This document shows positions 1-9,315 of a DNA stretch of 64,000 nt, piece after piece (within the stretch, counting starts at the first letter, position 1; each line of letters starts with the position of its first letter). The notes beneath the pieces were generated by a model. It was not told where the DNA came from and made no database searches. It was given only the letters and a program-made list of their open reading frames with translations. The position numbers were made by a program, and so were the translations under genes. This stretch comes from Bacillus pseudomycoides (GTDB taxonomy: Bacteria; Bacillota; Bacilli; Bacillales; Bacillaceae_G): positions 3,286,001 to 3,350,000 of the forward strand of contig NZ_CP064266.1 in NCBI RefSeq assembly GCF_022811845.1, in the 5' to 3' direction.

Positions 1-161
1 TGATTATTTTTATGGGTGTCTCGTTAAATAATGAATTGCATATTCGCGTAAGAAGAAAACTATATAACTTATATATATTAATTTTTTCATTATTATGGAG
101 ATAGGGTTATAACAAGAAAAACATCAAGAAATTATATGATCGTGCAACAGGAGGAGTAAGT

Positions 162-446
162 ATGGAGCTACGCCATTTGAAAACTTTTATTATTGTAGCG
201 GAAAGCGGTGGATTTACACGGGCTGGTGAACAACTTGGGTATACGCAATCGACAATCACCAATCATATTAGATCCTTAGAAGAAGAGATTGGGATTCCAT
301 TATTTGATCGTCTTGGAAAAAAGGTAATTTTAACTGAGGTAGGAGAGCATATGCTTTCTTATGCACATAAAATATTGGAATTATCAAACGAAGCATTGGA
401 ATCATCTCAAATCAATTTTGAGGGCCAGCTTTTTTTGTTGGAGTAG
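162..446 (+). pseudogene. LysR-type regulator, N-terminal fragment
   Basis: The 94-residue product begins MELRHLKTF and holds a complete LysR winged helix-turn-helix (about residues 1-60: GGFTRAGEQLGYTQSTITNH, then EEEIGIPLFDR). Full-length LysR proteins are about 290-300 residues, so the whole effector-binding domain is missing; the frame stops at a TAG just after the linker helix. A good ribosome binding site (GGAGGAG) lies about 8 bases before the ATG. No continuation is visible in any frame downstream, so this is a truncated gene that could at most make a DNA-binding fragment. Confidence 0.8.
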
Positions 447-959
447 GTAAGTAGATTGATTAGTAGAAAAGAGTATAAGTATTAAGAGGATCTTATGATT
501 CATCTTAAATTGAATAACATGTATATACAAAATGAAAACTAGGGATTGTGAAATAATAAAATGCAAATAGATTTTTTACTCTATCGGTATTCACAGATTT
601 TGAGAGCTTTACCGTTTTTAAATGAGATTCTCATCATGAAGTAGCAGTCAATAGCATGATGAATCATGTTATTGCCCAATAAATAAGAGACAATGTGAAG
701 TAAAATATTCATAGGAACTATCGTGAATATAAATAGCATGAATTATTTAAATTCTTTATATTTGAATACCATTTTATTTCAACAATTCACTTACACTATT
801 GTTTTGAGAGAGGGATTTTTATAAATAGAATGAATTGTTGTATGATTACGTGTATACATTTTGTTTTATTTTTATAGAGAGTGAGCTTATTTCAATGTTC
901 GTATGGTTGGTCAGTTCTATGTGAATACAATCAATTATTTCAGAGGAGGATATAAAAGA
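447..959. other. AT-rich stretch without recognisable gene
   Basis: About 500 bases of very AT-rich sequence between the LysR fragment and the lactonase gene. Frames are short and broken, and I see no RNA gene. It probably includes the decayed remainder of the LysR gene and the promoter of the lactonase gene. Confidence 0.4.
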
Positions 960-2018
960 ATGGACAATAGTAAGTTTATCGGCTATCTAGGAACGTATAC
1001 GAGAGGAAACAGTGAAGGGATTTACAATTTTACGCTGGATACACAGACAGCAACAATTAAGGAAGTAAATTTAGTAGCTAAATTAGATAATCCTACATAC
1101 CTAGCTATTAGCCGAGATAATCGATTCCTGTATTCTGTTATAAAAAAAGGTCAATCAGGTGGAGTGTCCGCTTTTTCTATTAACAATTACACCAAACAGC
1201 TCGAATCAATAAATAGCCAAGTGTTAGATGGTGCATCACCATGTCATGTGAGCATTGATAAAACAATTCAAACGGTAGTTACAGCAAACTACCATAAGGG
1301 AACAATTGAGTCTTATATAGTAAATAGAGAAAATGGAGTTTTAAATCCAGTAACATCTGTTGTTGAGCATAAAGGCTCGGGTCCAAATAAAGAAAGACAA
1401 GAAAAGTCACATACACATTACGCAGGATTTACACCTGATAACGGATATGTGGTAGCTATAGATTTAGGGATTGATCAATTGATTACGTATAAAGAAAGTA
1501 GAGGTGTTTTAACGGAAGTCAACCGATTGTCGGTTAGACCGGGAAGTGGCCCAAGGCATCTTGTATTTCACCCAAATGGAAGATACGTTTATGTTATGAC
1601 GGAGCTTAGTTCAGAGGTAATTGTTTTAATGTATAATAGCGAGAGTAGTGAGTTTAAAGAGGTTCAATATATTTCCACTATTCCAGACGAATTTAAAGAA
1701 AATAATCAAGGGAGTGCAATTCACATATCTTCCGATGGTCGTTTTGTATATGCAGCAAACAGAGGGCATAATAGTGTTGCTATTTTCAGTGTGAATCAAG
1801 ACACAGGGGAACTTACTTTTGTTGAATCTGTATATACTGAGGGGGATTGGCCACGAGATTTCATATTAGATCCTACTGAGAAATTCCTTATCGTTATAAA
1901 TGAAAGAACTAGTAATCTTGTGCTATTTTCAAGAGACGAGTCTCTTGGGAAATTAAAGCTTTTGCAGTCTGATGTTGTAGTGCCTGATCCAGTATGTATT
2001 AAGTTTTTAAATATATAA
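960..2018 (+). CDS. Lactonase family protein, 6-phosphogluconolactonase-like
   Basis: 352-residue beta-propeller protein of the Pgl (YkgB-like) lactonase family, which hydrolyses 6-phosphogluconolactone in the pentose phosphate pathway. Repeated blade motifs are visible, for example SPCHVSIDKT, GPRHLVFHPNGRYVYV, AIHISSDGRFVYAANRG and WPRDFILDPTEKFL, with the conserved SHTHYAGFTPD segment near residue 155. The length matches the family (about 350). The ATG at 960 is chosen because AGAGGAGG lies just upstream; an in-frame extension back to 903 has no ribosome binding site. It is monocistronic and followed by a hairpin terminator. Family assignment is firm; the exact substrate is inferred. Confidence 0.88.
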   Translation: MDNSKFIGYLGTYTRGNSEGIYNFTLDTQTATIKEVNLVAKLDNPTYLAISRDNRFLYSVIKKGQSGGVSAFSINNYTKQLESINSQVLDGASPCHVSIDKTIQTVVTANYHKGTIESYIVNRENGVLNPVTSVVEHKGSGPNKERQEKSHTHYAGFTPDNGYVVAIDLGIDQLITYKESRGVLTEVNRLSVRPGSGPRHLVFHPNGRYVYVMTELSSEVIVLMYNSESSEFKEVQYISTIPDEFKENNQGSAIHISSDGRFVYAANRGHNSVAIFSVNQDTGELTFVESVYTEGDWPRDFILDPTEKFLIVINERTSNLVLFSRDESLGKLKLLQSDVVVPDPVCIKFLNI

Positions 2019-2068
2019 TGTTTTGGTATTGCTGTATTTATGTAATATAATGAAATACTTTAAGTTGA

Positions 2069-2104
2069 AGCGTATGTTTATTCCTATGAGCATACGTTTT
2101 TTTG
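2069..2104 (+). terminator. Rho-independent terminator of the lactonase gene
   Basis: Stem CGTATG (2071-2076) pairs with CATACG (2091-2096) and is followed by seven T residues. It lies about 50 bases after the stop codon. Confidence 0.75.
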
Positions 2105-2106
2105 TT

Positions 2107-2165
2107 AATGATAAGTTTTTAACTGAGAAGCTCTCCTCCTCTAAATGAAGTGGAAGTAGGGAGAA
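2107..2165 (+). repeat. Solitary IS605-type right-end hairpin
   Basis: GAGAAG is followed by an imperfect hairpin (CTCTCCTCCTCTAAATGAAG through GGGAG) and AATTCAAT. The layout, GAGAAG then hairpin then TTCA, matches the right end of the TnpB element at 11387-11454 and the mini-element ending at 48459. A related copy lies inverted at 8970-9021. No transposase is attached. Confidence 0.5.
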
Positions 2166-2424
2166 TTCAATGAGAGCTTGCTATTGATGAAGGATGAAAA
2201 GATAAATATTTTTCTTGGCGAGAAAATAATTAAAGTATAATATACTCACGTTAAGTAATGTAATTCTAAAAAGTAAGTTATGTATTTAATATAAGTTTTT
2301 TATAGGGAATAAGATAGAAATGAGAGTATTTTTCATTCAACTATTATGATGATTATTATTTCATTACTCATGGGCAGTTCTATAGGAAAAGATTGTTTTT
2401 TTATAGATGAAAGGAGGAATAACA

Positions 2425-2559
2425 ATGATGGCGGTAACTGTTACAGTCAATATTCAAGGGAAAAACTATCAAACAAATGTTATTGCGTATGCAGGAATGA
2501 CAAAAGAAGCAATTGAACATTTGGCTGAAGTAAAAGTAAGAAAACAATGGTCATTATAG
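2425..2559 (+). CDS. Small conserved-looking hypothetical protein
   Basis: 44-residue ORF, MMAVTVTVNIQGKNYQTNVI at the N-terminus, ending VRKQWSL. It has a strong ribosome binding site (AAGGAGG) six to seven bases before the ATG, which is the main support for translation. The predicted N-terminal half is a beta hairpin-like stretch and the C-terminal half an amphipathic helix. I do not recognise a family; function unknown. Confidence 0.6.
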   Translation: MMAVTVTVNIQGKNYQTNVIAYAGMTKEAIEHLAEVKVRKQWSL

Positions 2560-2689
2560 GTTTTATTTATATCTGCAAAGTATCTGCATAATTTCGAAAG
2601 CTTAACGATAAAAGAGATTAGCATTACGAAAAAAATGTAGTATTACAGTAGTATATATTTGAAAAAGTTAAAAATAGGTTTGTAATCAG

Positions 2690-2718
2690 TTGCATTTTAT
2701 ACCCCTTACCCGTATAAT
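2690..2718 (+). promoter_or_regulatory. csoR-copA-copZ promoter with CsoR operator
   Basis: -35 TTGCAT (2690-2695), 17-base spacer, -10 TATAAT (2713-2718). The spacer contains TATACCCCTTACCCGTATA, which resembles the C-rich interrupted palindrome bound by CsoR repressors. Placement between -35 and -10 fits repression that is lifted by Cu(I). Confidence 0.7.
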
Positions 2719-2759
2719 GTATATAAAGATTGGTAATTACAATAACTGAGGTGATATGA

Positions 2760-3071
2760 ATGGGTCATTGCGAAGGTAATGAAATCAATCCAAAAATGGT
2801 TCCTCGAACAGAAGAGGAAGTGCAAAATGTTATAAAACGTTTAAAGCGTATTGAAGGTCAAGTACGTGGGGTTCAAAAAATGGTTGAAGATAATCGGTAC
2901 TGTGTTGATATTTTAATTCAAATTTCAGCGATTAATGCAGCTTTAAATAAGGTAGGTTTTTCTTTGTTAGAACGTCATACAAAACATTGTGTAGCAAAGG
3001 CGATTCATGAAGGGAATGGAGATGAATCTATTCAAGAATTAATGAGTGTGATGAAACAATTTTCAAAATAG
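2760..3071 (+). CDS. csoR: Copper-sensing transcriptional repressor CsoR
   Basis: 103-residue all-helical CsoR/RcnR family repressor. It shows the hallmark segment RLKRIEGQVRGVQKMVEDNRYC and the Cu(I) ligand set Cys (NRYCVDIL), His and Cys (RHTKHCV). CsoR tetramers bind operator DNA without copper and release it on Cu(I) binding. The ATG is preceded by GAGGTGAT. It is the first gene of an operon with copA and copZ (12-base gap) and an operator-like sequence overlaps its promoter, so it probably autoregulates. Confidence 0.93.
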   Translation: MGHCEGNEINPKMVPRTEEEVQNVIKRLKRIEGQVRGVQKMVEDNRYCVDILIQISAINAALNKVGFSLLERHTKHCVAKAIHEGNGDESIQELMSVMKQFSK

Positions 3072-3083
3072 GAGGAGTATAAA

Positions 3084-5480
3084 ATGGATAACCAAAAACA
3101 TGTTACGCTTGGAGTTACAGGAATGACATGTGCAGCTTGTGCAACTCGGATTGAAAAAGTACTAAATAAAATGGATGGAGTAGAAGCTAACGTAAATTTA
3201 GCTATGGAAAAAGCAAGTATTAAGTATGATCCGTCCCAGCAAGAAATCTCTAATATAAAAAATAAAATTGAAAATCTAGGTTATAACGTAGCGGAGGAAA
3301 AAGTTACTTTAGATATTGAAGGAATGACATGTGCAGCTTGTGCAACCCGAATTGAAAAAGTGTTAAACAAAATGGAAGGCGTTTCGAATGCAACTGTAAA
3401 TTTAGCTACAAACAGCGCGGTTGTAGAATACAATGAAGGCTTAACTTCTACAGAAAGTATTTTAGAAAAAATAAAGAAAACGGGGTATAAGGGGCAATTA
3501 CGTAACGAGGATATAGATCATTCAAAGAGAAAAGAAAAAGTGATTAAGGAGAAAAAACGCCAACTTATCATTTCTATTATTTTGTCTTTACCGTTACTCT
3601 ATACAATGGTAGGACATATGCCATTTGATACAGGTCTACCGATGCCACATATTTTAATGAATCCATGGTTTCAACTTCTATTAGCAACGCTGGTTCAATT
3701 TTATATTGGTGGTCATTTCTATGTGGGTGCTTATCGTGCTCTTAGAAACAAAAGCGCGAATATGGATGTACTAGTTGCCTTAGGAACATCAGCAGCGTAC
3801 TTTTATAGCTTATATGAGGCATTGAAAACATTGGGAAATCCTGCGTATGTGCCGGATCTTTATTTTGAAACAAGTGCAGTTGTAATTACATTAATTCTAG
3901 TTGGAAAGTATTTTGAAACATTAGCAAAAGGACGTACAACAGAAGCAATTTCTAAATTATTGAGTTTACAGGCTAAAGATGCACTTGTTGTACGTGATGG
4001 TCAAGAAACACGAGTACCGCTTGAAGAAGTAGTTATTGGAGATGCAATCATTGTAAAACCGGGTGAAAAAATACCTGTGGATGGTATAGTGATCTCAGGG
4101 ATATCTTCAGTTGATGAATCTATGATTACTGGAGAATCTATTCCAGTTGATAAAAAAGAGGGAGACGCTGTTATCGGCGCGACTATTAATGCAAATGGAA
4201 TTCTAACTATTAGAGCTGAAAAAGTTGGAAAAGATACGGCTTTAGCAGGCATTATTAAAATTGTTGAAGAAGCTCAAGGTTCTAAAGCGCCTATCCAGAG
4301 ATTAGCAGACGTTATTTCAGGTATTTTTGTACCTATCGTTGTAGCTATTGCTTTAGTTGCTTTTATTGTATGGTATTTCTTTATCATACCAGGCGATTTA
4401 CCAAAAGCATTGGAAGTTGGGATTGCAATCCTTGTCATCGCTTGTCCGTGTGCGTTAGGTTTGGCTACACCAACTTCTATTATGGTTGGTACAGGAAAGG
4501 GAGCAGAGAAAGGGATTCTCTTTAAAGGAGGTGAATTTTTAGAAGGGACGCACAAAATCAATGCTGTGTTACTTGATAAAACAGGAACAGTAACAAAAGG
4601 GAAACCAGAAGTTACTGATGTATTAGAATTTGAACAAGGCATGTTGGATTATGCTATTTCAGCTGAAAGTGCTTCTGAACATCCATTAGCGCATGCCATT
4701 GTTGAATATGGAAAGAAAAATGAAATTGTCTTGAAAGGTTTAAAACAGTTTGCTTCAATTCCAGGCCATGGAATTGAAGCAAACATTGAAGATAAAAAGG
4801 TTCTTGTTGGAACACGTAAATTAATGAATGAACAATCAGTAGAAATATCACAACATGAAGAAGTCATGAAAGAATTAGAGTATCAAGGTAAAACAGCAAT
4901 GATTGTCGCAATTGATGGGAAGCTTGCTGGAATTATCGCTGTAGCTGATACAGTAAAAGAAAGCTCAAAGACTGCGATTCAATCACTAAAAGAAATAGGA
5001 ATCGAAGTATACATGGTAACAGGTGATAATAAACGTACAGCTGAAGCGATTGCGAAGCAAGTTGACGTTGATCATGTATACGCAGAAGTATTACCTGAAG
5101 ATAAAGCTAAAATTGTAGAAGATTTACAAAAGCAAGGGAAACGAGTAGCGATGGTAGGAGATGGTATCAATGATGCGCCGGCTCTTGCGAAAGCTGATAT
5201 TGGTATGGCTATTGGAACTGGTGCGGATGTAGCGATTGAAACTGCAGATGTCACTTTAGTTGGTGGTGATTTGTCACATATACCAAAAGCAATTGAATTA
5301 AGTCGTAAGACAATGAAAAATATTCGTCAAAATTTATTTTGGGCATTATTCTATAATGCAATTGGAATTCCTGTAGCTGCGGCTGGATTATTGGAGCCTT
5401 GGGTAGCAGGAGCAGCGATGGCATTTAGCTCAGTATCTGTTGTGACTAACGCGCTTCGCTTGAAACGCGTCAAAATATAA
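3084..5480 (+). CDS. copA: Copper-exporting P1B-type ATPase CopA
   Basis: 798-residue Cu(I) efflux ATPase in the cytoplasmic membrane. Two N-terminal heavy-metal-associated domains each carry GMTCAAC (about residues 13 and 81). Eight membrane helices follow, with the Cu(I) path motif CPC at residues 454-456 (IACPCALG), the phosphorylated Asp498 in DKTGT, the TGES actuator loop, the SEHPLA nucleotide-binding motif and the GDGIND hinge. Length matches Bacillus CopA (about 800). Translation starts at ATG 3084 with AGGAGG upstream. It works with CopZ, which delivers Cu(I), and is controlled by CsoR. No defects are seen. Confidence 0.96.
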   Translation: MDNQKHVTLGVTGMTCAACATRIEKVLNKMDGVEANVNLAMEKASIKYDPSQQEISNIKNKIENLGYNVAEEKVTLDIEGMTCAACATRIEKVLNKMEGVSNATVNLATNSAVVEYNEGLTSTESILEKIKKTGYKGQLRNEDIDHSKRKEKVIKEKKRQLIISIILSLPLLYTMVGHMPFDTGLPMPHILMNPWFQLLLATLVQFYIGGHFYVGAYRALRNKSANMDVLVALGTSAAYFYSLYEALKTLGNPAYVPDLYFETSAVVITLILVGKYFETLAKGRTTEAISKLLSLQAKDALVVRDGQETRVPLEEVVIGDAIIVKPGEKIPVDGIVISGISSVDESMITGESIPVDKKEGDAVIGATINANGILTIRAEKVGKDTALAGIIKIVEEAQGSKAPIQRLADVISGIFVPIVVAIALVAFIVWYFFIIPGDLPKALEVGIAILVIACPCALGLATPTSIMVGTGKGAEKGILFKGGEFLEGTHKINAVLLDKTGTVTKGKPEVTDVLEFEQGMLDYAISAESASEHPLAHAIVEYGKKNEIVLKGLKQFASIPGHGIEANIEDKKVLVGTRKLMNEQSVEISQHEEVMKELEYQGKTAMIVAIDGKLAGIIAVADTVKESSKTAIQSLKEIGIEVYMVTGDNKRTAEAIAKQVDVDHVYAEVLPEDKAKIVEDLQKQGKRVAMVGDGINDAPALAKADIGMAIGTGADVAIETADVTLVGGDLSHIPKAIELSRKTMKNIRQNLFWALFYNAIGIPVAAAGLLEPWVAGAAMAFSSVSVVTNALRLKRVKI

Positions 5481-5500
5481 ATTAAATGGAGGAATGTATT

Positions 5501-5704
5501 ATGACTATCACATTAAACGTACAAGGAATGACATGTAATCACTGTAAAATGGCAGTAACAAATGCACTAACAGAGTTAGAAGGAGTACAAAATGTTGAAG
5601 TACATTTACAAGAGGGAACTGTAAATGTAGATTATGATGACACAAAAGTAGAGGTAGAAAAAATGAAAGAAGTTATTGAAGATCAAGGATATGATGTAAA
5701 CTAA
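5501..5704 (+). CDS. copZ: Copper chaperone CopZ
   Basis: 67-residue single heavy-metal-associated domain with the Cu(I)-binding motif GMTCNHC near residue 10. It passes Cu(I) to CopA and probably to CsoR. The ATG at 5501 is chosen because GGAGG sits 8 bases upstream; an upstream in-frame ATG (5486) lies within the ribosome binding site region. It is the last gene of the csoR-copA-copZ operon, 20 bases after copA, followed by a terminator. Confidence 0.94.
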   Translation: MTITLNVQGMTCNHCKMAVTNALTELEGVQNVEVHLQEGTVNVDYDDTKVEVEKMKEVIEDQGYDVN

Positions 5705-5729
5705 GAGATAGTCTCAATTATTTTTAGGC

Positions 5730-5760
5730 AAAAGGTCGCTTTTATAAAGGGCCTTTTTCT
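5730..5760 (+). terminator. Terminator of the copper operon
   Basis: AAAAGGTC (5730-5737) pairs with GGCCTTTT (5750-5757, one G-T pair) and runs into a T-rich tail. Confidence 0.7.
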
Positions 5761-5969
5761 TTGAATAATATATATTTAGGATAATGATATGTTATATTGT
5801 TCAATTAATCGGATTTATAATAATAAAGACTCGATCCATTTGAAATATGTATATAAAAATATAATTTTATAAAGAGGTATTCATAATTATATGAAAACAA
5901 TAACGAAATTTCATATTACTTTTTATGTTATTATATTTTGATAATGAACAATTGATGTAACAGTCTGTT

Positions 5970-6288
5970 CGTAATCTTTAGATAAAAAAATTATTCATCC
6001 TGATGATTTTCTTGGTGAAGATCATGAAGTGATCTATAAAATGAAGTTATCTAAAGATAAAGAATTACATGCTTTATTAAGACAACTTCATTCAAATGTA
6101 GAAGTAAAAGAGGATAGAAATGATTACGATTTATATCGTAAAAGAAAGTTCGTCTTATTGACCCTTCACTTTTTACTAGAAAAGGATTAGTTAAAGCGTC
6201 TATTTTATCAGAAGAAGTAAGAAATATGAGCAATATAGCTTATGAAAAATCTATAAGAGGAATGTATGTAAAGGTAACTTCTAACTAA
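5970..6288 (+). pseudogene. Frameshifted remnant of an unidentified gene
   Basis: One frame reads HPDDFLGEDHEVIYKMKLSK and continues through ELHALLRQ to DYDLYRKRK; near 6148 the homologous reading moves to another frame, KVRLIDPSLFTRKGLVKASI through EKSIRGMYVKVTSN, and ends at TAA 6288. Both parts have coding character, there is no start codon with a ribosome binding site, and the two join smoothly with a one-base change. I do not recognise the family. Confidence 0.45.
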
Positions 6289-6657
6289 TTTAATATGCTT
6301 ATTATAATGAATAGTGTGTGAAAAGAAATTTATTCAAAGAACTTATCGAAGAGATTTCTTTTTGTTGTGAGATATATGTAGATGTATGTAATTGAATTTT
6401 TTAGTAGTCGAAAGAATCTATGACTTTAACAGTGTATTGTTAATTTTGGATAGCAACTATATGCGTATGAAATGGATGGTATGACAAGAGTTATAGATTC
6501 TCCCTATTGTGAAGGTGTGAAGATTAAGCGTATAATATTATAGGTCTTGCACTTACGAGACAAATTGTGAATGATAAATAGGATAGTTATTTTATCGTCG
6601 CTTATAAAAAATAGATAAAATGAAAGTAACACTGGAATTCAGATAGGGAGTTATAAA
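6289..6657. other. Intergenic region upstream of topB
   Basis: About 370 AT-rich bases with a weak hairpin near 6310-6365 (AAAGAAATTT and AGATTTCTTTTTG) that could terminate transcription before topB. No gene is seen. Confidence 0.4.
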
Positions 6658-8802
6658 ATGAAATTAATTATTGCCGAGAAACCCGATCAAGGTTTGGCTC
6701 TTGTTTCTCAATTTAAATATCGCCGAAAAGACGGTTATTTAGAAGTAGAAGCAAATGAGTTATTTCCCAATGGAGCTTATTGTACATGGGCAATTGGTCA
6801 TTTGACGCAGTTATGTAATCCGGAATATTATCACGCTGAGTGGAAAAAATGGTCACTCGATACATTACCAATGATTCCGGAGCGTTTTCAATTTGAAGTC
6901 ACAAAATCAAAATATAAGCAATTTAATGTTGTGAAACAGTTGTTACATAATCCGCAAGTAACGGGAATTATTCATGCAGGCGATGCGGGGCGAGAAGGAG
7001 AATTAATTGTACGAAATATTATCAACCTGTGTAACGTACAAAAACCGATGAAACGTCTTTGGATTTCTTCCTTAACGAAACAGGCCATTTACCAAGGTTT
7101 TAAAAACTTACTTGATGAATCAGACACAATCAATACGTATTATGAAGCATATACAAGGTCGTGTGCTGATTGGGTCGTTGGTATGAATGCATCGCGTGTT
7201 TTTAGCATTTTGTTAAAGAAAAAAGGAATGAATGATGTGTTTTCGGCTGGTCGTGTACAGACGCCGACATTAGCTTTAATTGTAAAACGTGAAAAGGAAA
7301 TTGAAGATTTTAAATCAGAGCCGTTTTGGGAAGTGTTTGCAACTTTTAATATAGAAGGAAAGAAATATGAAGGAAAGTGGGAGAAAGATAATGAGTCTCG
7401 CTTAAAAGATCCTGAGATGGCAAATAAAATCGCAGCATTTTGTCAAAATAAACCGGCTGAAGTAAAAGAAATGAAAACGGAGCGGAAGGAGTTTCAACCA
7501 CCGTTTTTATTTAATTTATCCTCACTGCAAGCAACAGCGAATAAAGCATTTAAATTTTCACCGAAAAAGACCCTTGATATTACACAAGCGTTGTATCAAA
7601 AAGGGATTGTGTCGTATCCTCGTTCGGATTCTAACTATGTAACACAAGGAGAAGCAGCAACGTTTCCTGATATCTTGCAGAAGTTAAGCCAGTTTGATGA
7701 TTATAAAGATTTGTTACCAGCACCGATTGAGTCCATTATGAATAATAAGCGGTATGTGAATGAGAAGAAGGTTACAGATCACTACGCCATCATTCCAACT
7801 GAACAAGTAACAAATCCAAGTAAACTATCTGGTGATGAAAAGAAAATTTACGATATGATTGTTAGAAGATTAATTGCGGCTCATTATGAGGTCGCGATTT
7901 TTGACTATACAACAATTACAACGCTTGTGGATGGTCGGGCAGAATTTATTTCAAAAGGGAAACAACAAATTCAAGAAGGATGGCGTAAAGTTATTTTTCA
8001 AGATGATAAAGATGATGAAACGATTCTTCCGATCGTAGCAGAAGGTGAGCAAGGGAAAGTCGTAAAGGTGAAAGTGAAAGAAGGAAAAACGCAGCCACCA
8101 AAGCGTTATACAGAAGGGCAACTCATTACATTAATGAAGACGGCTGGAAAGTACTTAGATAATGAAGAGCTTGAGAAAGTATTAAAGAAGACAGAAGGTT
8201 TAGGGACAGAAGCAACTCGTGCAGGCATCATTACAATGCTGAAAGATCGTAAATATATTGATGTGAAGAAAAACCAAGTGTATGCAACAGATAAAGGGAA
8301 AGTATTAATTACCGCAATAGGTGATAAAATTTTAGCTTCTCCAGAAATGACGGCAAAGTGGGAACAGCGCCTTGCGGAAATTGGAGAAGGTACAGCTTCA
8401 CCAGCAACCTTTATGGAACAAACAAAAAAGTTATCAGCGAAAATTATTGAAGATGCGATTGAAATGTCTGAGAAATGGGACTTTACTGGATTGAATGTAG
8501 AGTCGATTGAGCGTAAAGGGTCGAAATTTACAGTAGGTAAAAAAGTGGGGAAATGTAAAAAGTGTGATGGTGATGTAATTGATAAATCAACTTTTTACGG
8601 TTGTTCGAATTATAATACAACGCAATGTGATTTCACAATCTCCAAAAAAATACTAGGAAAAACAATTTCGCAAAAGAATATGACGAAGCTATTAAAAGGT
8701 GAACAAACTGATTTAATTAAAGAGTTTAAAAAGAATGATAAAACGTTTGATGCGAAGTTGGAGTGGAAAGAGGATAGGATTAATTTTGTGTTTGAGAAGT
8801 AA
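6658..8802 (+). CDS. topB: DNA topoisomerase III
   Basis: 714-residue type IA topoisomerase that relaxes and decatenates DNA through a transient 5-prime phosphotyrosine link. The N-terminal Toprim domain begins MKLIIAEKPDQG and has the acidic motif HAGDAGREGELI near residue 105. The catalytic Tyr is Y320 in GIVSYPRSDSNY. A C-terminal zinc-ribbon-like segment (CKKCDGD, then YGCSNY and QCDF) follows around residues 637-665. Length agrees with Bacillus TopB (about 720). The ATG follows AGGGAG. It stands alone as a transcription unit. Confidence 0.95.
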   Translation: MKLIIAEKPDQGLALVSQFKYRRKDGYLEVEANELFPNGAYCTWAIGHLTQLCNPEYYHAEWKKWSLDTLPMIPERFQFEVTKSKYKQFNVVKQLLHNPQVTGIIHAGDAGREGELIVRNIINLCNVQKPMKRLWISSLTKQAIYQGFKNLLDESDTINTYYEAYTRSCADWVVGMNASRVFSILLKKKGMNDVFSAGRVQTPTLALIVKREKEIEDFKSEPFWEVFATFNIEGKKYEGKWEKDNESRLKDPEMANKIAAFCQNKPAEVKEMKTERKEFQPPFLFNLSSLQATANKAFKFSPKKTLDITQALYQKGIVSYPRSDSNYVTQGEAATFPDILQKLSQFDDYKDLLPAPIESIMNNKRYVNEKKVTDHYAIIPTEQVTNPSKLSGDEKKIYDMIVRRLIAAHYEVAIFDYTTITTLVDGRAEFISKGKQQIQEGWRKVIFQDDKDDETILPIVAEGEQGKVVKVKVKEGKTQPPKRYTEGQLITLMKTAGKYLDNEELEKVLKKTEGLGTEATRAGIITMLKDRKYIDVKKNQVYATDKGKVLITAIGDKILASPEMTAKWEQRLAEIGEGTASPATFMEQTKKLSAKIIEDAIEMSEKWDFTGLNVESIERKGSKFTVGKKVGKCKKCDGDVIDKSTFYGCSNYNTTQCDFTISKKILGKTISQKNMTKLLKGEQTDLIKEFKKNDKTFDAKLEWKEDRINFVFEK

Positions 8803-8907
8803 GGGTTTCGAAGAATAAAAAAGTTCCTTACTGAGTAATAAACTTTGTAAGGAGTTAGGCGTGAAGAAGGTTGCAAATTGCAAAAAAGCATTAATTTTAA
8901 ACTTTAA

Positions 8908-8949
8908 GACAAGAGCATGATAATTGGATGTCATGCTCTTGTCTTTTTT
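8908..8949 (+). terminator. Strong rho-independent terminator
   Basis: GACAAGAGCATGA (8908-8920) and its exact complement TCATGCTCTTGTC (8931-8943) form a 13-bp stem with a 10-base loop, followed by TTTTTT. It lies about 100 bases after topB. Confidence 0.85.
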
Positions 8950-8969
8950 CATATTTTGTTGATGGACAT

Positions 8970-9021
8970 TGAACTACCTCCACCTTCACTTCGTTTAGAG
9001 GAGGAGGTCTTCTCGGCTAAA
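8970..9021 (-). repeat. Solitary IS605-type right-end hairpin, inverted
   Basis: Read on the minus strand it is GAGAAGACCTCCTCCTCTAA followed by the second arm ending GGAGGT and TAGTTCAAT. It is clearly related to 2107-2165, which lies in the opposite orientation, and to the right ends at 11454 and 48459. No transposase is attached. Confidence 0.5.
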
Positions 9022-9315
9022 ATGATAAAGTTGTTACATTTATTATCAAGGCCTAAATCGTAAAAAGTCATAAAAAATAAGGGGTGATACATATTATACA
9101 TGACTAATATGTATCATCCCTTTTACTTTTTGTTTCACAAGCGCGCCCGATTGCTGAAGATTGTTAGTGATGTAAAACACCCTTTAGCCGAAGAAGGAGA
9201 ACTATTATTTTACATTTTTTCAAAAAATTTAAATAATATAATGTGTATATTTTTAAAGCATGTTACATTCAAAATGTATCAAACAAATATAAACAAAGAA
9301 AGGAAGAAAGAATTT

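Noticed and set aside
4001..5254. Several minus-strand ORFs of 60-122 residues opposite copA
   Set aside because: They are antisense shadows of a well-conserved gene, with no ribosome binding site and Ser/Pro/Thr/Ile-rich low-complexity products typical of reverse frames.
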